A DNA stretch of 64,000 bases, from NCBI RefSeq assembly GCF_000469545.1, contig NZ_KI273061.1, forward strand, positions 46,661-110,660. The letters run 5' to 3'. Below the pieces are notes generated by a model that ran no database searches, was not told the origin of the DNA, and saw only the letters and a list, made by a program, of their open reading frames with translations. Below are positions 26,815 through 34,831 of the stretch, in pieces. Position 1 is the stretch's first letter, and each line of letters opens with the position of its first letter. The stretch is from Mitsuokella sp. oral taxon 131 str. W9106. Lineage in GTDB: Bacteria; Bacillota; Negativicutes; Selenomonadales; Selenomonadaceae. The position numbers and the translations under genes are program-made.

Positions 26815-26906
26815 AACCAAAAACATGGCAGCCTTGGCTTCGGCACAGACGCATGCGCCGCCGGAACGCGGCGCCGACGACGTCATGAGCGAAGATCGTT
26901 CCTCAT

Positions 26907-26949
26907 AAGAATCCGCCTTCGATCCCATTGGGACGGAAGGCGGATTCTT
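26907..26949. terminator. Bidirectional terminator after iadA and the SSS symporter
   Basis: A 14-bp perfect stem (AAGAATCCGCCTTC / GAAGGCGGATTCTT) with a 15-base loop, between convergent genes. Confidence 0.82.
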
Positions 26950-26957
26950 GCTGCCCG

Positions 26958-28547
26958 TTATTTTGCGAGGACGAGCGGGGAGAAGAGGAGGTAGAGCGAT
27001 ACGATGCCGGCGAGCACGACGGCGGCAAGTATCTTGCGGTATTTCCACGGCGTGAGATCGACTTTGTTCGCGCTCGGCCGGAAGCGGAATTCCTGCGGGA
27101 GCGGTGCGAACTTTGCGAAGAGCAGCAGGACGAGGATGTCGAGCAGGAAGAGGACGCTGTGGATGTAGAGGAAATGGATGCCGTCGAAAGCAAACTTCGC
27201 GATGACGTAGAACCCGATGTGGAATGCAAAGCACGCTTTTGCGCCCGTCGCCGACACACTCTTGTTGAAGAAGCCGAAGAGGATGATGGCGATGAGGGGG
27301 ATGTTATAGAAGCCGACGTATTCCTGCAGGAAGTTGTAGAGGCCGGTCGGCGCATGGATGAGGAGCGGCGCGAGCGTGACGGCGATGAGCGAGATGATGA
27401 CGTTCGCGACCTTGCCCGCATGGACGGTTGCGGCCTCCGAGGCATTCTTGCGGAAGATGCCCTTGAAGAAGTCGAGGGAGAAGAGCGTCGAGACGCTGTT
27501 TAGCGCGGCGACGTAGGTGCTCAGGATCGCGCCGAAGATGATTGCGCTGAAGACGCCGTACAGTCCTTCCGGCAAAATGGCGTGGACGAGTGTCGGGTAG
27601 GCAGCATCCGAGAGCGGAAGCGATCCTTGGAACATGACATAGGCGATGATGCCGGGGAAGACGAGGTAAAAGGGGCCGAAGAGCTTGAAGATGGCGAGCG
27701 TCAGGACGCCTTTCTGCCCCTCTGCGAGGTTGCGTCCCGCAATGGTCTTCTGCACGATGAACTGGTTCGTGTTCCAGTAGAACATCGTGTTGAAGAGCAG
27801 GCCGAAGAGAAGCGTCGGCCAAGGCACTGCCTTGGAGTCGACCGCTCCGAAGGCATTGAGCTTTTCCGGCGCAGATGCGACGACAGCCGAAACGCCTTGG
27901 ATGATGCTCCCGTCGCCGAGCACGTAGAGCCCGATGAAGGGGATGCTGATGCCGCCGATTAAAAGGCCGACTCCGTAGATGCTGTCGCTGATGGCGCTGA
28001 TGCCCATGCCTCCCATCAGGAGGTACGCAAGGCCGATGATGCCGACGGCCGTCGCCGTGACCATGAGACCTTGGTAATCGGAGATGCCGAGAAGTGTGCC
28101 GACGCTGAAGAGCTGGTTGAATACAAGCGCGCCGGAGTAGAGGATGCTCGGCAGCAGCACGAAGATGTAACTCGACTGGATCAGAAAGGAAATGACGAGG
28201 CGGAATTGGTTGTCGTAGCGCAGAGCTAAGAATTCCGGGATTGTGGAGACGCCGTGCTTCAGGTAGTTCGGCAGGAAGACGAAGGCGAGCGTGAGGATGG
28301 AAAGGCAGGCGATGATCTCCCATGCCATAGTCTCCATGCCGACGCTGTAAGCGAGGCCGCTTTGCCCGACAATCTGCTCGGTCGAGAGGTTCGCCATGAG
28401 CATCGTTCCCGCAATGACGAAGCCGCCTAGGCTCCTTCCGCTGAAGAAGTAGCCGTCGGTGTTTTGCTTGTTGATGTGTTTCGTTCGGCGGTAGGCATAG
28501 AACCAAATGCCGGCGACGATGATGATGAAGGTCAGGATAGGAACCAT
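26958..28547 (-). CDS. Sodium:solute symporter family (SSS) transporter
   Basis: 529 residues from the ATG at 28547, which has a GAAAGGATG site; the frame also has an upstream ATG 15 codons earlier without one. About 13-14 hydrophobic segments. SSS hallmarks are NTDGYFFSGRSLGGFVIAGTMLMANLSTEQIVGQSG near residues 25-60 and FSAIIFGAILSTYVAALNSVSTLFSLDFFKG in the second half. It couples Na+ entry to uptake of an unknown solute; the closest relatives I recall are the sugar/inositol (SGLT/YidK-like) members. Monocistronic, with its own promoter upstream. Confidence 0.87.
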   Translation of the reverse strand: MVPILTFIIIVAGIWFYAYRRTKHINKQNTDGYFFSGRSLGGFVIAGTMLMANLSTEQIVGQSGLAYSVGMETMAWEIIACLSILTLAFVFLPNYLKHGVSTIPEFLALRYDNQFRLVISFLIQSSYIFVLLPSILYSGALVFNQLFSVGTLLGISDYQGLMVTATAVGIIGLAYLLMGGMGISAISDSIYGVGLLIGGISIPFIGLYVLGDGSIIQGVSAVVASAPEKLNAFGAVDSKAVPWPTLLFGLLFNTMFYWNTNQFIVQKTIAGRNLAEGQKGVLTLAIFKLFGPFYLVFPGIIAYVMFQGSLPLSDAAYPTLVHAILPEGLYGVFSAIIFGAILSTYVAALNSVSTLFSLDFFKGIFRKNASEAATVHAGKVANVIISLIAVTLAPLLIHAPTGLYNFLQEYVGFYNIPLIAIILFGFFNKSVSATGAKACFAFHIGFYVIAKFAFDGIHFLYIHSVLFLLDILVLLLFAKFAPLPQEFRFRPSANKVDLTPWKYRKILAAVVLAGIVSLYLLFSPLVLAK

Positions 28548-28873
28548 GGATATCATCCTTTCAACAATAAAATGAATAAAATCAACTAACATAGAACTAA
28601 TAGATAATCAACTATGAACACTAATATTATAACGAATGGAAATAATTTTACAAGATCGATGCCAGAAAGGAAACATCCATTTGGATCATACGCACCTCGA
28701 TCGGCTGCCGGGGTGATGGGCAGCAAATCCAGGGACAAATCGGATTTTTTCGATTTGCATATTGTATTCTTGTGCAGCCCAGTCAAAGAAGCTTGATTTG
28801 TCCTAAATACTATGCTAATATAGTATATGTTATATGTATATATGATATTAACCAAAGAACGGGAGGCGATTTT
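28548..28873. other. 326-base divergent intergenic region with two promoters
   Basis: No gene is seen. On the minus strand TTGTAA (28653-28648) and TATAAT (28631-28626), 16 bases apart, face the symporter. On the plus strand TTGATT (28793-28798) and TAATAT (28816-28821), 17 bases apart, face the TAXI protein gene. An inverted repeat (ACTAT..ATAGT) overlaps the second -10. The DNA is markedly AT-richer than the flanking genes. Confidence 0.55.
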
Positions 28874-29845
28874 ATGAAGTTCCATTCCATTCGCAGGTTT
28901 CTCATCGCCGGCCTTGTCGCGGCGGCGGCGATCGCTGCGGTCGCCGGCTGCGGCGGGGACGGGCAGCAGGCAGGAGCAAAGAAGTTTCTGAACATCGGCA
29001 CGGGCGGCACGGCGGGCACGTACTACCCGATCGGCGGTGCGATGGCGGAGATCCTCAACAAGGAGATCCCGGGCATGAATGCGAGCGCGCAGTCGACCGG
29101 CGCCTCGGTTGCGAACATCAACATGCTCCAAGATGGCTCCATTGACCTTGCCATCGTACAGAACGATATCACCTATTACGCGGTCAACGGCACGGAGATG
29201 TTCAAGGACAAGAAGTTCGATGGGCTGCGCGGCATCGCGACGCTCTATCCCGAGACGTGCCAGTTCGTCACGCTGGATTCGAGCGGCATCAAGAGCGTCA
29301 AGGATCTGAAGGGGAAGCGTGTCGCCGTCGGTGCGGCCGGCTCGGGCGCAGAGGCAAATGCGCGCCAGATCATGGAGGCGTACGGCCTCACCTATGACGA
29401 CATCTCGGTGCAGTACCTCTCGTTCGGGGAGGCGGCGAGCGCGCTCAAGGACGGCAACGTCGACGCGGCGTTCCTCACGGCGGGTTACCCGACGGCATCG
29501 GTGCAGGATATTTCCTCGCAGAACAAGATCCGCCTGCTCCCCGTCGAGCCGGCTGCGGCGGACGCGCTCATCGCGAAGTACCCGTTCTACACGAAGACGA
29601 CGATTCCCGCCGGCACGTATGCAGGCTGTGACGAGGAGATCCCGACGATCTCCGTCATGGCGATGCTCGTCGCGAGCGACAAGGTCGACGAGCAGATGGG
29701 CTACGATATCGCCAAGGCGATCTTCTCGAACCTTGACCGCCTGCAGGCGGCGCACAGCGTCGGCAAGCTCATCACGAAGGAAGGCGCGAAAAACGGCATG
29801 TCGCTTGACATGAATGCGGGCGCGGCAAAGTTCTTTGGCGAGTGA
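28874..29845 (+). CDS. TAXI-family TRAP transporter solute-binding lipoprotein
   Basis: 323 residues from the ATG at 28874 (GGGAGG at 28861-28866). The signal peptide ends in VAGC near residue 23, a lipobox. The mature part begins LNIGTGGTAGTYYPIGGAMAEILNKE, the defining TAXI signature; DLAIVQNDITYYAV and VAVGAAGSGAEANARQI follow. It captures a solute for the fused TRAP permease encoded at 30472; dicarboxylates or glutamate are typical of the family, but the ligand here is unknown. Confidence 0.92.
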   Translation: MKFHSIRRFLIAGLVAAAAIAAVAGCGGDGQQAGAKKFLNIGTGGTAGTYYPIGGAMAEILNKEIPGMNASAQSTGASVANINMLQDGSIDLAIVQNDITYYAVNGTEMFKDKKFDGLRGIATLYPETCQFVTLDSSGIKSVKDLKGKRVAVGAAGSGAEANARQIMEAYGLTYDDISVQYLSFGEAASALKDGNVDAAFLTAGYPTASVQDISSQNKIRLLPVEPAAADALIAKYPFYTKTTIPAGTYAGCDEEIPTISVMAMLVASDKVDEQMGYDIAKAIFSNLDRLQAAHSVGKLITKEGAKNGMSLDMNAGAAKFFGE

Positions 29846-29876
29846 GCCGGCATTCGGGAACATGTGAAGGCAATGC

Positions 29877-29900
29877 AGCCTTCCTCGCAGGAGGAAGGCT
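29877..29900 (+). terminator. Hairpin between TAXI and DUF1850 genes (attenuator)
   Basis: A 10-bp perfect stem (AGCCTTCCTC / GAGGAAGGCT) with a four-base loop is followed by ATTGCTTTT. Its place inside a likely operon suggests partial termination or mRNA stabilisation, giving excess binding protein over permease. Confidence 0.55.
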
Positions 29901-29955
29901 ATTGCTTTTCCTGACCGAAGCGATTGCGCTTAGGATCTCGCAGGATTGGTGGACT

Positions 29956-30441
29956 ATGGGTCGGATTCGCATTTCGGTTCTGCTCACGGCGGCAGGCATC
30001 CTGCTCGCCGCCGCACAGATCCTCCTCGAGCCGTGCCTTCTCGTCACGGCAAACGGCGAGCGCATCGCGCTCGCCCCCGCGCAGGCGGGCTTCCCGCTTT
30101 CGGTTCGCTTCATCCACTCGGTGCAGAAGACGCCCGTCGAGGAGAACCTGCGCATTGAGGACGGCGGCTTTACGCTCGACTCGACGCGCTACCAGTCGTT
30201 CGGCGTCGGACTGCCGTTCCTCGCGGAGGAAGGGCGCTTTCGCCGCGAGGGCGACGATTTTGTCTTTGACCGCATGAACCGCCATTTTCCGGCGCTCTCG
30301 CTGCGTACGGGCGTCGGAACGCATCTTGTGCTCACGCTTGGCGCGGGCGGCGCAAAGCGCGTGCTCGCCCTATACGAGCGCTGGGCGCCGGGGACGCGGA
30401 TCGATCTTTCCGTGCGCCCGCTTTGGCGCGTGATGTTCTAG
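29956..30441 (+). CDS. DUF1850 domain protein
   Basis: 161 residues if started at ATG 29956; the frame is open back to a GTG at 29842, but the hairpin at 29877-29900 lies in between, and the extra N-terminus looks non-coding. There is one N-terminal membrane anchor (ISVLLTAAGILLAAAQILL), then the domain with FPLSVRFIHSVQKTPVEENLRIEDGGFTLDSTRYQSFGVGLP. DUF1850 proteins regularly lie between TAXI binding proteins and fused TRAP permeases. The role is unknown, possibly an accessory of the transporter. The start remains uncertain. Confidence 0.75.
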   Translation: MGRIRISVLLTAAGILLAAAQILLEPCLLVTANGERIALAPAQAGFPLSVRFIHSVQKTPVEENLRIEDGGFTLDSTRYQSFGVGLPFLAEEGRFRREGDDFVFDRMNRHFPALSLRTGVGTHLVLTLGAGGAKRVLALYERWAPGTRIDLSVRPLWRVMF

Positions 30442-30471
30442 TTTTCTAGTTTCCAGGAGGGAATGTTGTTT

Positions 30472-32406
30472 ATGCAAGACAAGCCAACTGCTTCGGCGGA
30501 CGATATTCTGAAACAGTACGACCGGGAATCGGACACCATGATGTACCATGGCGTGATGGCGAAGATCGTCACGGCGCTTGCCATCGCGTTCTCCGTATTC
30601 CAGCTCTACACGGCGATATTCGGCGTGCTCGACGCGCAGCTCCAGCGCGCGGTCCATTTGGGATTCGGGCTGTGCCTCGTCTTTTTGCTCTATCCGACGC
30701 GCAAATCGTGGTCGCGCCATAAGCTGCATCCCCTGGACCTCGTGCTCGCGATCCTCGGCGCAGCAGCGCCCGCCTACATCGTCATCGCGTACCAGAGCCT
30801 CGTCCTGCGCTCGGGACTCGTGTCAGGCACCGATCTCGTGATCGGCACGGCCGGCATCGTGCTCGTCATCGAGGCGGCGCGCCGCGTCGTCGGGCTTCCG
30901 ATGGTCTGCGTCGTACTCGCATTCCTCCTCTATGCGTTCGTCGGCCCTTATATGCCCGGTGTGCTCGCGCACCGCGGGCTTACGCTCTCGCAGCTCGTCG
31001 GCCATCTCTACTTCACGACGGAAGGCGTCTTCGGCATCCCGCTCGGCGTCTCTTCGACGTTTATCTTCCTCTTCATCCTCTTCGGCGCTTACCTTGAGTC
31101 GACGGGGCTCGGCAAGTTCTTCATCGACCTCGCGAACAGCATTGCGGGCTGGGCGAGCGGCGGCCCGGCGAAGGTCGCCGTGCTCTCGTCGGGACTCATG
31201 GGCACGGTCTCCGGTAGCTCGGTCGCCAATGTCGTCGGCACGGGTTCCTTGACGATCCCCATGATGAAAAAGCTCGGCTATCACAAGAATTTTGCGGGCG
31301 CGGTCGAGGCGGCGGCGTCCACAGGCGGACAGCTCATGCCGCCCGTCATGGGGGCGGCGGCGTTCCTCATGGCGGAGTTCGTCGGCGTTCCCTACATCGA
31401 AATCGTCAAGGCGGCGGTCATTCCTGCCCTGCTCTACTTTGCCGGCGTATGGCTCGGCGTCCACTTCGAGGCGAAGCGCGAGAATCTGAAAGGCATCCCG
31501 CGCAGCGAGCTGCCGAAGCTATCCACGATCCTGAAGGAGCGCGGGCATCTCGCACTGCCGCTCATCGTCATCGTCTATCTCCTCGTCGCGGGCTACACGC
31601 CGATGCGTGCGGCGCTCTTCGCCATCATCCTCTCGATCCTCTGCTCGATGATCCGGAAGTCGACGCGCATGAAGCCCCTCGAGATCGTCATGGGGCTTGA
31701 GCGCGGCGCGCGCGGCGTCCTCTCCGTCCTCGTCGCCTGCGCGGCGGCGGGCATCGTCATCGGCGTCGTCACGAAGACGGGCGTCGGGCTGAAGCTCGCG
31801 TCGGGGCTTCTCGACCTCTCGGGCGGCATGCTGCTCCCGACGATGTTCTTCACGATGATCACGGCGATCATCCTCGGCATGGGCGTGCCGACGACGGCGA
31901 ACTACGTCATCACGTCGACGATCGCCGCGCCCGCGATCATCCAGATGGGCGTTCCCGTCCTGTGCGCGCACATGTTCGTCTTCTACTTCGGCATCATCGC
32001 CGACGTGACACCGCCCGTCGCGCTCGCGGCGTTCGCGGGAGCCGGCATCGCGGGCGGCAATCCCCTGCGCACGGGAATAAACGCCTCGAAACTTGCGATC
32101 GCGGCGTTCATCATTCCGTATATGTTTGTGCTGTCGCCGAACCTCCTCATGATCGATGCGACGGCACTGAATCTCATCATGACGACGGTGACGGCGCTCG
32201 TCGGCATGATCGCGCTCTCTTCGGCGCTCATCGGCTTCCTCGCCGACAAGGCGACGCGCATCGAGCGCATCGTGCTCATCATCGCCGGACTCCTGCTCAT
32301 CAAGCCGGGCATCGGGACGGACGTTCCGGGATTTGTCCTCTTCGCCATCATCCTCGCGATTCAGATGCGCCGCAGCCGCGCGCGCAAAGCCGAAGCAAAC
32401 GCGTGA
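30472..32406 (+). CDS. TRAP transporter fused permease (DctQM-like)
   Basis: 644 residues from ATG 30472 (AGGAGG at 30455-30460; an ATG at 30463 is too close to it). Residues ~35-170 correspond to the small DctQ-like part and the rest to DctM, with about 16-18 hydrophobic segments. Motifs include GSSVANVVGTGSLTIPMMKKLGY, AAASTGGQLMPPVMGAAAFLMAEF and ILGMGVPTTANYVITSTIAAPAI. It forms a secondary, ion-driven importer with the TAXI protein. Last gene of this operon. Confidence 0.92.
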   Translation: MQDKPTASADDILKQYDRESDTMMYHGVMAKIVTALAIAFSVFQLYTAIFGVLDAQLQRAVHLGFGLCLVFLLYPTRKSWSRHKLHPLDLVLAILGAAAPAYIVIAYQSLVLRSGLVSGTDLVIGTAGIVLVIEAARRVVGLPMVCVVLAFLLYAFVGPYMPGVLAHRGLTLSQLVGHLYFTTEGVFGIPLGVSSTFIFLFILFGAYLESTGLGKFFIDLANSIAGWASGGPAKVAVLSSGLMGTVSGSSVANVVGTGSLTIPMMKKLGYHKNFAGAVEAAASTGGQLMPPVMGAAAFLMAEFVGVPYIEIVKAAVIPALLYFAGVWLGVHFEAKRENLKGIPRSELPKLSTILKERGHLALPLIVIVYLLVAGYTPMRAALFAIILSILCSMIRKSTRMKPLEIVMGLERGARGVLSVLVACAAAGIVIGVVTKTGVGLKLASGLLDLSGGMLLPTMFFTMITAIILGMGVPTTANYVITSTIAAPAIIQMGVPVLCAHMFVFYFGIIADVTPPVALAAFAGAGIAGGNPLRTGINASKLAIAAFIIPYMFVLSPNLLMIDATALNLIMTTVTALVGMIALSSALIGFLADKATRIERIVLIIAGLLLIKPGIGTDVPGFVLFAIILAIQMRRSRARKAEANA

Positions 32407-32507
32407 CCCGCATCTGCCGGAATCGGGCGTCCGCATCAAAGGGACACCGCAATGGATATACGCGGACGCCTCGCTTTGAAAGCGACCGTGCATCTCTCCC
32501 CATCCGG

Positions 32508-33140
32508 TCAATAGGCAGGCGTCGCTTTGCCGCCCTCCATGAAGATCCTCAGTTTTCTGAGGATCTTTTTCTTTGCGAAGGATACCGCCTGATGCGTGAC
32601 ATGCAGCAGCTCGGCGAGTGCCGTCACCTTCATGTCCTCAAAGTAGAGGAGGCGCAGAATCTTCTTCTCGCGCTCGGAAAGCGTCGCGATCGCCTGCTGC
32701 AGGACGATCCTGCGGCACGTCCGCTCGTCCTCGGCATCCGCGCGATCCTGTGCGCCGCTGTATCGCTCCCAAAAGCTGCCCGCATCCGCGTTCTGATCGG
32801 GGTGCGTCTCCCGTTCCCAAAGCTTTCGCGCACGGCGAAACGCGTTGTAGAGCGCCGCGTGGACGCGGCTCGCGGCAAAGGCGGCGAAGTGTACGCCGCG
32901 GCTCGCATCGAAGTCGCGGATCGCCTCAAGGAACGCCAGCCGCGCGATGCTCGGCGCGTCGGCGGCGAGCGCGGCGCGCAGGTAGGGCTGACGCGACTCC
33001 TTGATGATGAGCCCCTCGTACTGCGCGAGCAGGCGCTCCTGTGCGGCGCGGTCACCCGCTGCCGCGCGGCGGATCCAAGCGTTTTCTGCCTCCGTCGGCA
33101 GGATGCTTCCCGCTTCGCCGCGCACGATTTCGTTTTTCAT
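32508..33140 (-). CDS. Sigma-70-family RNA polymerase sigma factor
   Basis: 210 residues from the ATG at 33140, which has AAAGGAG upstream. Region 2 is in AQYEGLIIKESRQPYLRAALAADAPSIARLAFLEAIRDFDASRGVHFAAFAASRVHAALYNAFRR, and region 4 is a clear helix-turn-helix: LSEREKKILRLLYFEDMKVTALAELLHVTHQAVSFAKKKILRKLR. It is small, like an ECF or SigO-type factor, with no anti-sigma gene visible beside it. It is divergent from the ComK-like gene and the DUF1659/DUF2922 pair; small sigma factors recur beside those families in other Firmicutes. Confidence 0.82.
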   Translation of the reverse strand: MKNEIVRGEAGSILPTEAENAWIRRAAAGDRAAQERLLAQYEGLIIKESRQPYLRAALAADAPSIARLAFLEAIRDFDASRGVHFAAFAASRVHAALYNAFRRARKLWERETHPDQNADAGSFWERYSGAQDRADAEDERTCRRIVLQQAIATLSEREKKILRLLYFEDMKVTALAELLHVTHQAVSFAKKKILRKLRIFMEGGKATPAY

Positions 33141-33359
33141 GAAAACCACTCCTTTCCCTTGCAAAACAAATGCAGTTCGCATTTTAGCGAAGATCGGAGG
33201 GCGGCGCGAATGCACAATCGCGATGCAGGCGAGAGGGAATTGGACAAAATTGAGGGGCTGGGGGCGCGGATTTTTGCCGGATCGCGGCGGATTCGGAAAT
33301 TTTCAGGAAGCATGGGTCTCGTTTTGTTCGAGAATCTTTAACCCAAGGCAAATCTGGGA

Positions 33360-33388
33360 TTGCTTTACTGAAACGTATGTTCTATAAT
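33360..33388 (+). promoter_or_regulatory. Promoter of the ComK-like gene
   Basis: TTGCTT (33360-33365), 17 bases, TATAAT (33383-33388), then a short leader and AGGAGG at 33430-33435 before the ATG at 33440. Confidence 0.7.
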
Positions 33389-33439
33389 AGGCCTAAGGAA
33401 ATTTCGTGCTTTAGGGGTCAGGGAGATTAGGAGGATCAA

Positions 33440-34003
33440 ATGGAAAATCAGTTGGAGAAGTACCCCATGCCGAAGGAAGAAGAGCTCCTTGCCATCCTGC
33501 CCGAGAGCGGCACGGCAGGCGAGAACGGCACGCGCATCATCGCACGGCGGGCGGCGTTTTGGGTGCCGAACTGCGTCTCGTACGTCCTGCGCTACTACGC
33601 GGCGCGCGAGGGGCGCACGCTCGCGCTCATCAAAAAGGCGCACTTCGCGCGTATCCGCGGCATGGTGGGCAGGCGGAAAGCAGGGCAGAACGCGCGGCGC
33701 AATCTGACGGTCATGCTCGCGCCGTGGCTCATCCTCGTACCGACGCAGGTACGCGAGGCGGACGGCGAGCGCGGCACGCTCGGCTATGTCAACGCGAGCC
33801 GCCCCGTGCAGCTCGCGCCGCTATCGGAGGGGCGCGCGAAGTCCGCGCTCATCCTCGCAAACGGCATGCGCATCGCATCGTTCTGGACGGTCGAGCGCAA
33901 CGAGGCGCACCTAAGTTACGGCGATTACCTGCACGTGTGCGCGCTCCTTCGCCTGCGTGCGCGGCTGCAGGAGGAGGAACGCCTCATGGCGGCATCCTTT
34001 TAG
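33440..34003 (+). CDS. ComK-like protein (putative)
   Basis: 187 residues; I do not have a firm family assignment. The layout resembles the competence regulator ComK: LLAILPE near the N-terminus, NGTRIIARR, a central GMVGRRKAGQNA (ComK has YAGRKAG at the equivalent place), then WLILVPTQ (compare FLFPT), GYVNASRP (compare GWIS) and SALILANGMRI. Strongly basic in the middle, suited to DNA binding. If correct, it would be a transcription factor in a competence-like circuit with the divergent sigma factor. Alternatives: a lineage-specific DNA-binding protein. The family claim is an inference from short motifs. Confidence 0.55.
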   Translation: MENQLEKYPMPKEEELLAILPESGTAGENGTRIIARRAAFWVPNCVSYVLRYYAAREGRTLALIKKAHFARIRGMVGRRKAGQNARRNLTVMLAPWLILVPTQVREADGERGTLGYVNASRPVQLAPLSEGRAKSALILANGMRIASFWTVERNEAHLSYGDYLHVCALLRLRARLQEEERLMAASF

Positions 34004-34179
34004 CGCATTCACGCAGGTTTTTTCCAAAATTTTTCCGTCGCGCGTTGCAAGACGGTGCCTATCGTGCAGGTACATTGGTGTCAGGAGGCAAGAGGCGGGC
34101 AAAGGAGCCCGATGCCCCTGCGGGGACAGCCGGCAGTCCCGGGAAGGACCAGCACGAAAAGAGAAAGGGAGTAGGTACT

Positions 34180-34401
34180 ATGGCAACGCGCAAAGGAGCA
34201 ACGAGCAAGCTCGTGATCAAGATCGCGGCAGGCATGAATGCCGCGGGCAAGGCGACGTACAAGCAGCGCACGTTCACGAACGTGAACCCCGCGCTCACGG
34301 ACGAGGATTTCCTCTCGATCGGAAACAAGCTCGCCGCCCTGCAATCCGAGGAAGTCGGCGGCATCGTCCGGCAGGACGCTGCGAGCATCATCGCGGGCTG
34401 A
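34180..34401 (+). CDS. DUF1659 domain protein
   Basis: 73 residues from the ATG at 34180 (AAAGGGAG upstream; the much longer open frame is a shadow of the preceding gene). KLVIKIAAGMNAAGKATYKQRTFTNVNPALTDEDFLSIGNKLAALQS matches the DUF1659 pattern: a small alpha/beta protein of unknown function. It is paired with DUF2922, 53 bases downstream, as in many Firmicutes where the two accompany YvrJ and a sigma factor. No yvrJ-like frame is seen here. Confidence 0.8.
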   Translation: MATRKGATSKLVIKIAAGMNAAGKATYKQRTFTNVNPALTDEDFLSIGNKLAALQSEEVGGIVRQDAASIIAG

Positions 34402-34454
34402 GCTGCTCGCATGCTGCTCGGAACTGGAACGGATTTTGGAAAGGAGAATGAAAG

Positions 34455-34667
34455 ATGAAGTCTACGCTCAAAATGGTCATGAAGCTCGATGAAAAGAAGA
34501 CGGTGACGCTCTCGCTCGCTTCCCCGAAGACGGGACTCACGAAGGCGGAGGTCGAGACGTGCCTCAACGAGATCATCGCGAAGCAGGCGATCCTCGTGAA
34601 CGGTGCAGCGCCGACTGGGATCAAGGAAGTCTACGTCCAGAACACGGAGGCGCAGGCGCTCGCCTAA
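34455..34667 (+). CDS. DUF2922 domain protein
   Basis: 70 residues: TLKMVMKLDEKKTVTLSLASPKTGLTKAEVETCLNEIIAKQAILVNGAAPTGIKEVYVQNTEAQ. The family has no known function and nearly always lies beside DUF1659. GGAGAATG gives the ribosome site. A strong terminator follows, so the two-gene unit ends here. Confidence 0.82.
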   Translation: MKSTLKMVMKLDEKKTVTLSLASPKTGLTKAEVETCLNEIIAKQAILVNGAAPTGIKEVYVQNTEAQALA

Positions 34668-34706
34668 ACGGCCTTTAAGAGCTGCGGCGGACGCATCGCA
34701 CGGAGA

Positions 34707-34742
34707 AGCCCCGACAGGCAATTCTGCCTGTCGGGGCTTTTT
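34707..34742 (+). terminator. Terminator after DUF2922 gene
   Basis: A 14-bp perfect stem (AGCCCCGACAGGCA / TGCCTGTCGGGGCT) with an ATTC loop and a T-run. Confidence 0.92.
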
Positions 34743-34831
34743 ATCCGTTTTTAAGGGAAACATGCTATAATAAGAATGATTTCATACAGACCCGGTTTTG
34801 CCGGCGGGTTTTGGGCGAAAGGAAGATCACT

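Noticed and set aside
31962..33341. 459-codon plus-strand frame across the TRAP permease end and the sigma factor gene
   Set aside because: Runs through two well-supported genes in other frames, with Arg/His-rich content and no motif.
33559..34179. Long N-terminal extension of the DUF1659 protein
   Set aside because: It lies in a shifted frame of the ComK-like gene; DUF1659 proteins are about 70 residues and begin at the ATG at 34180.
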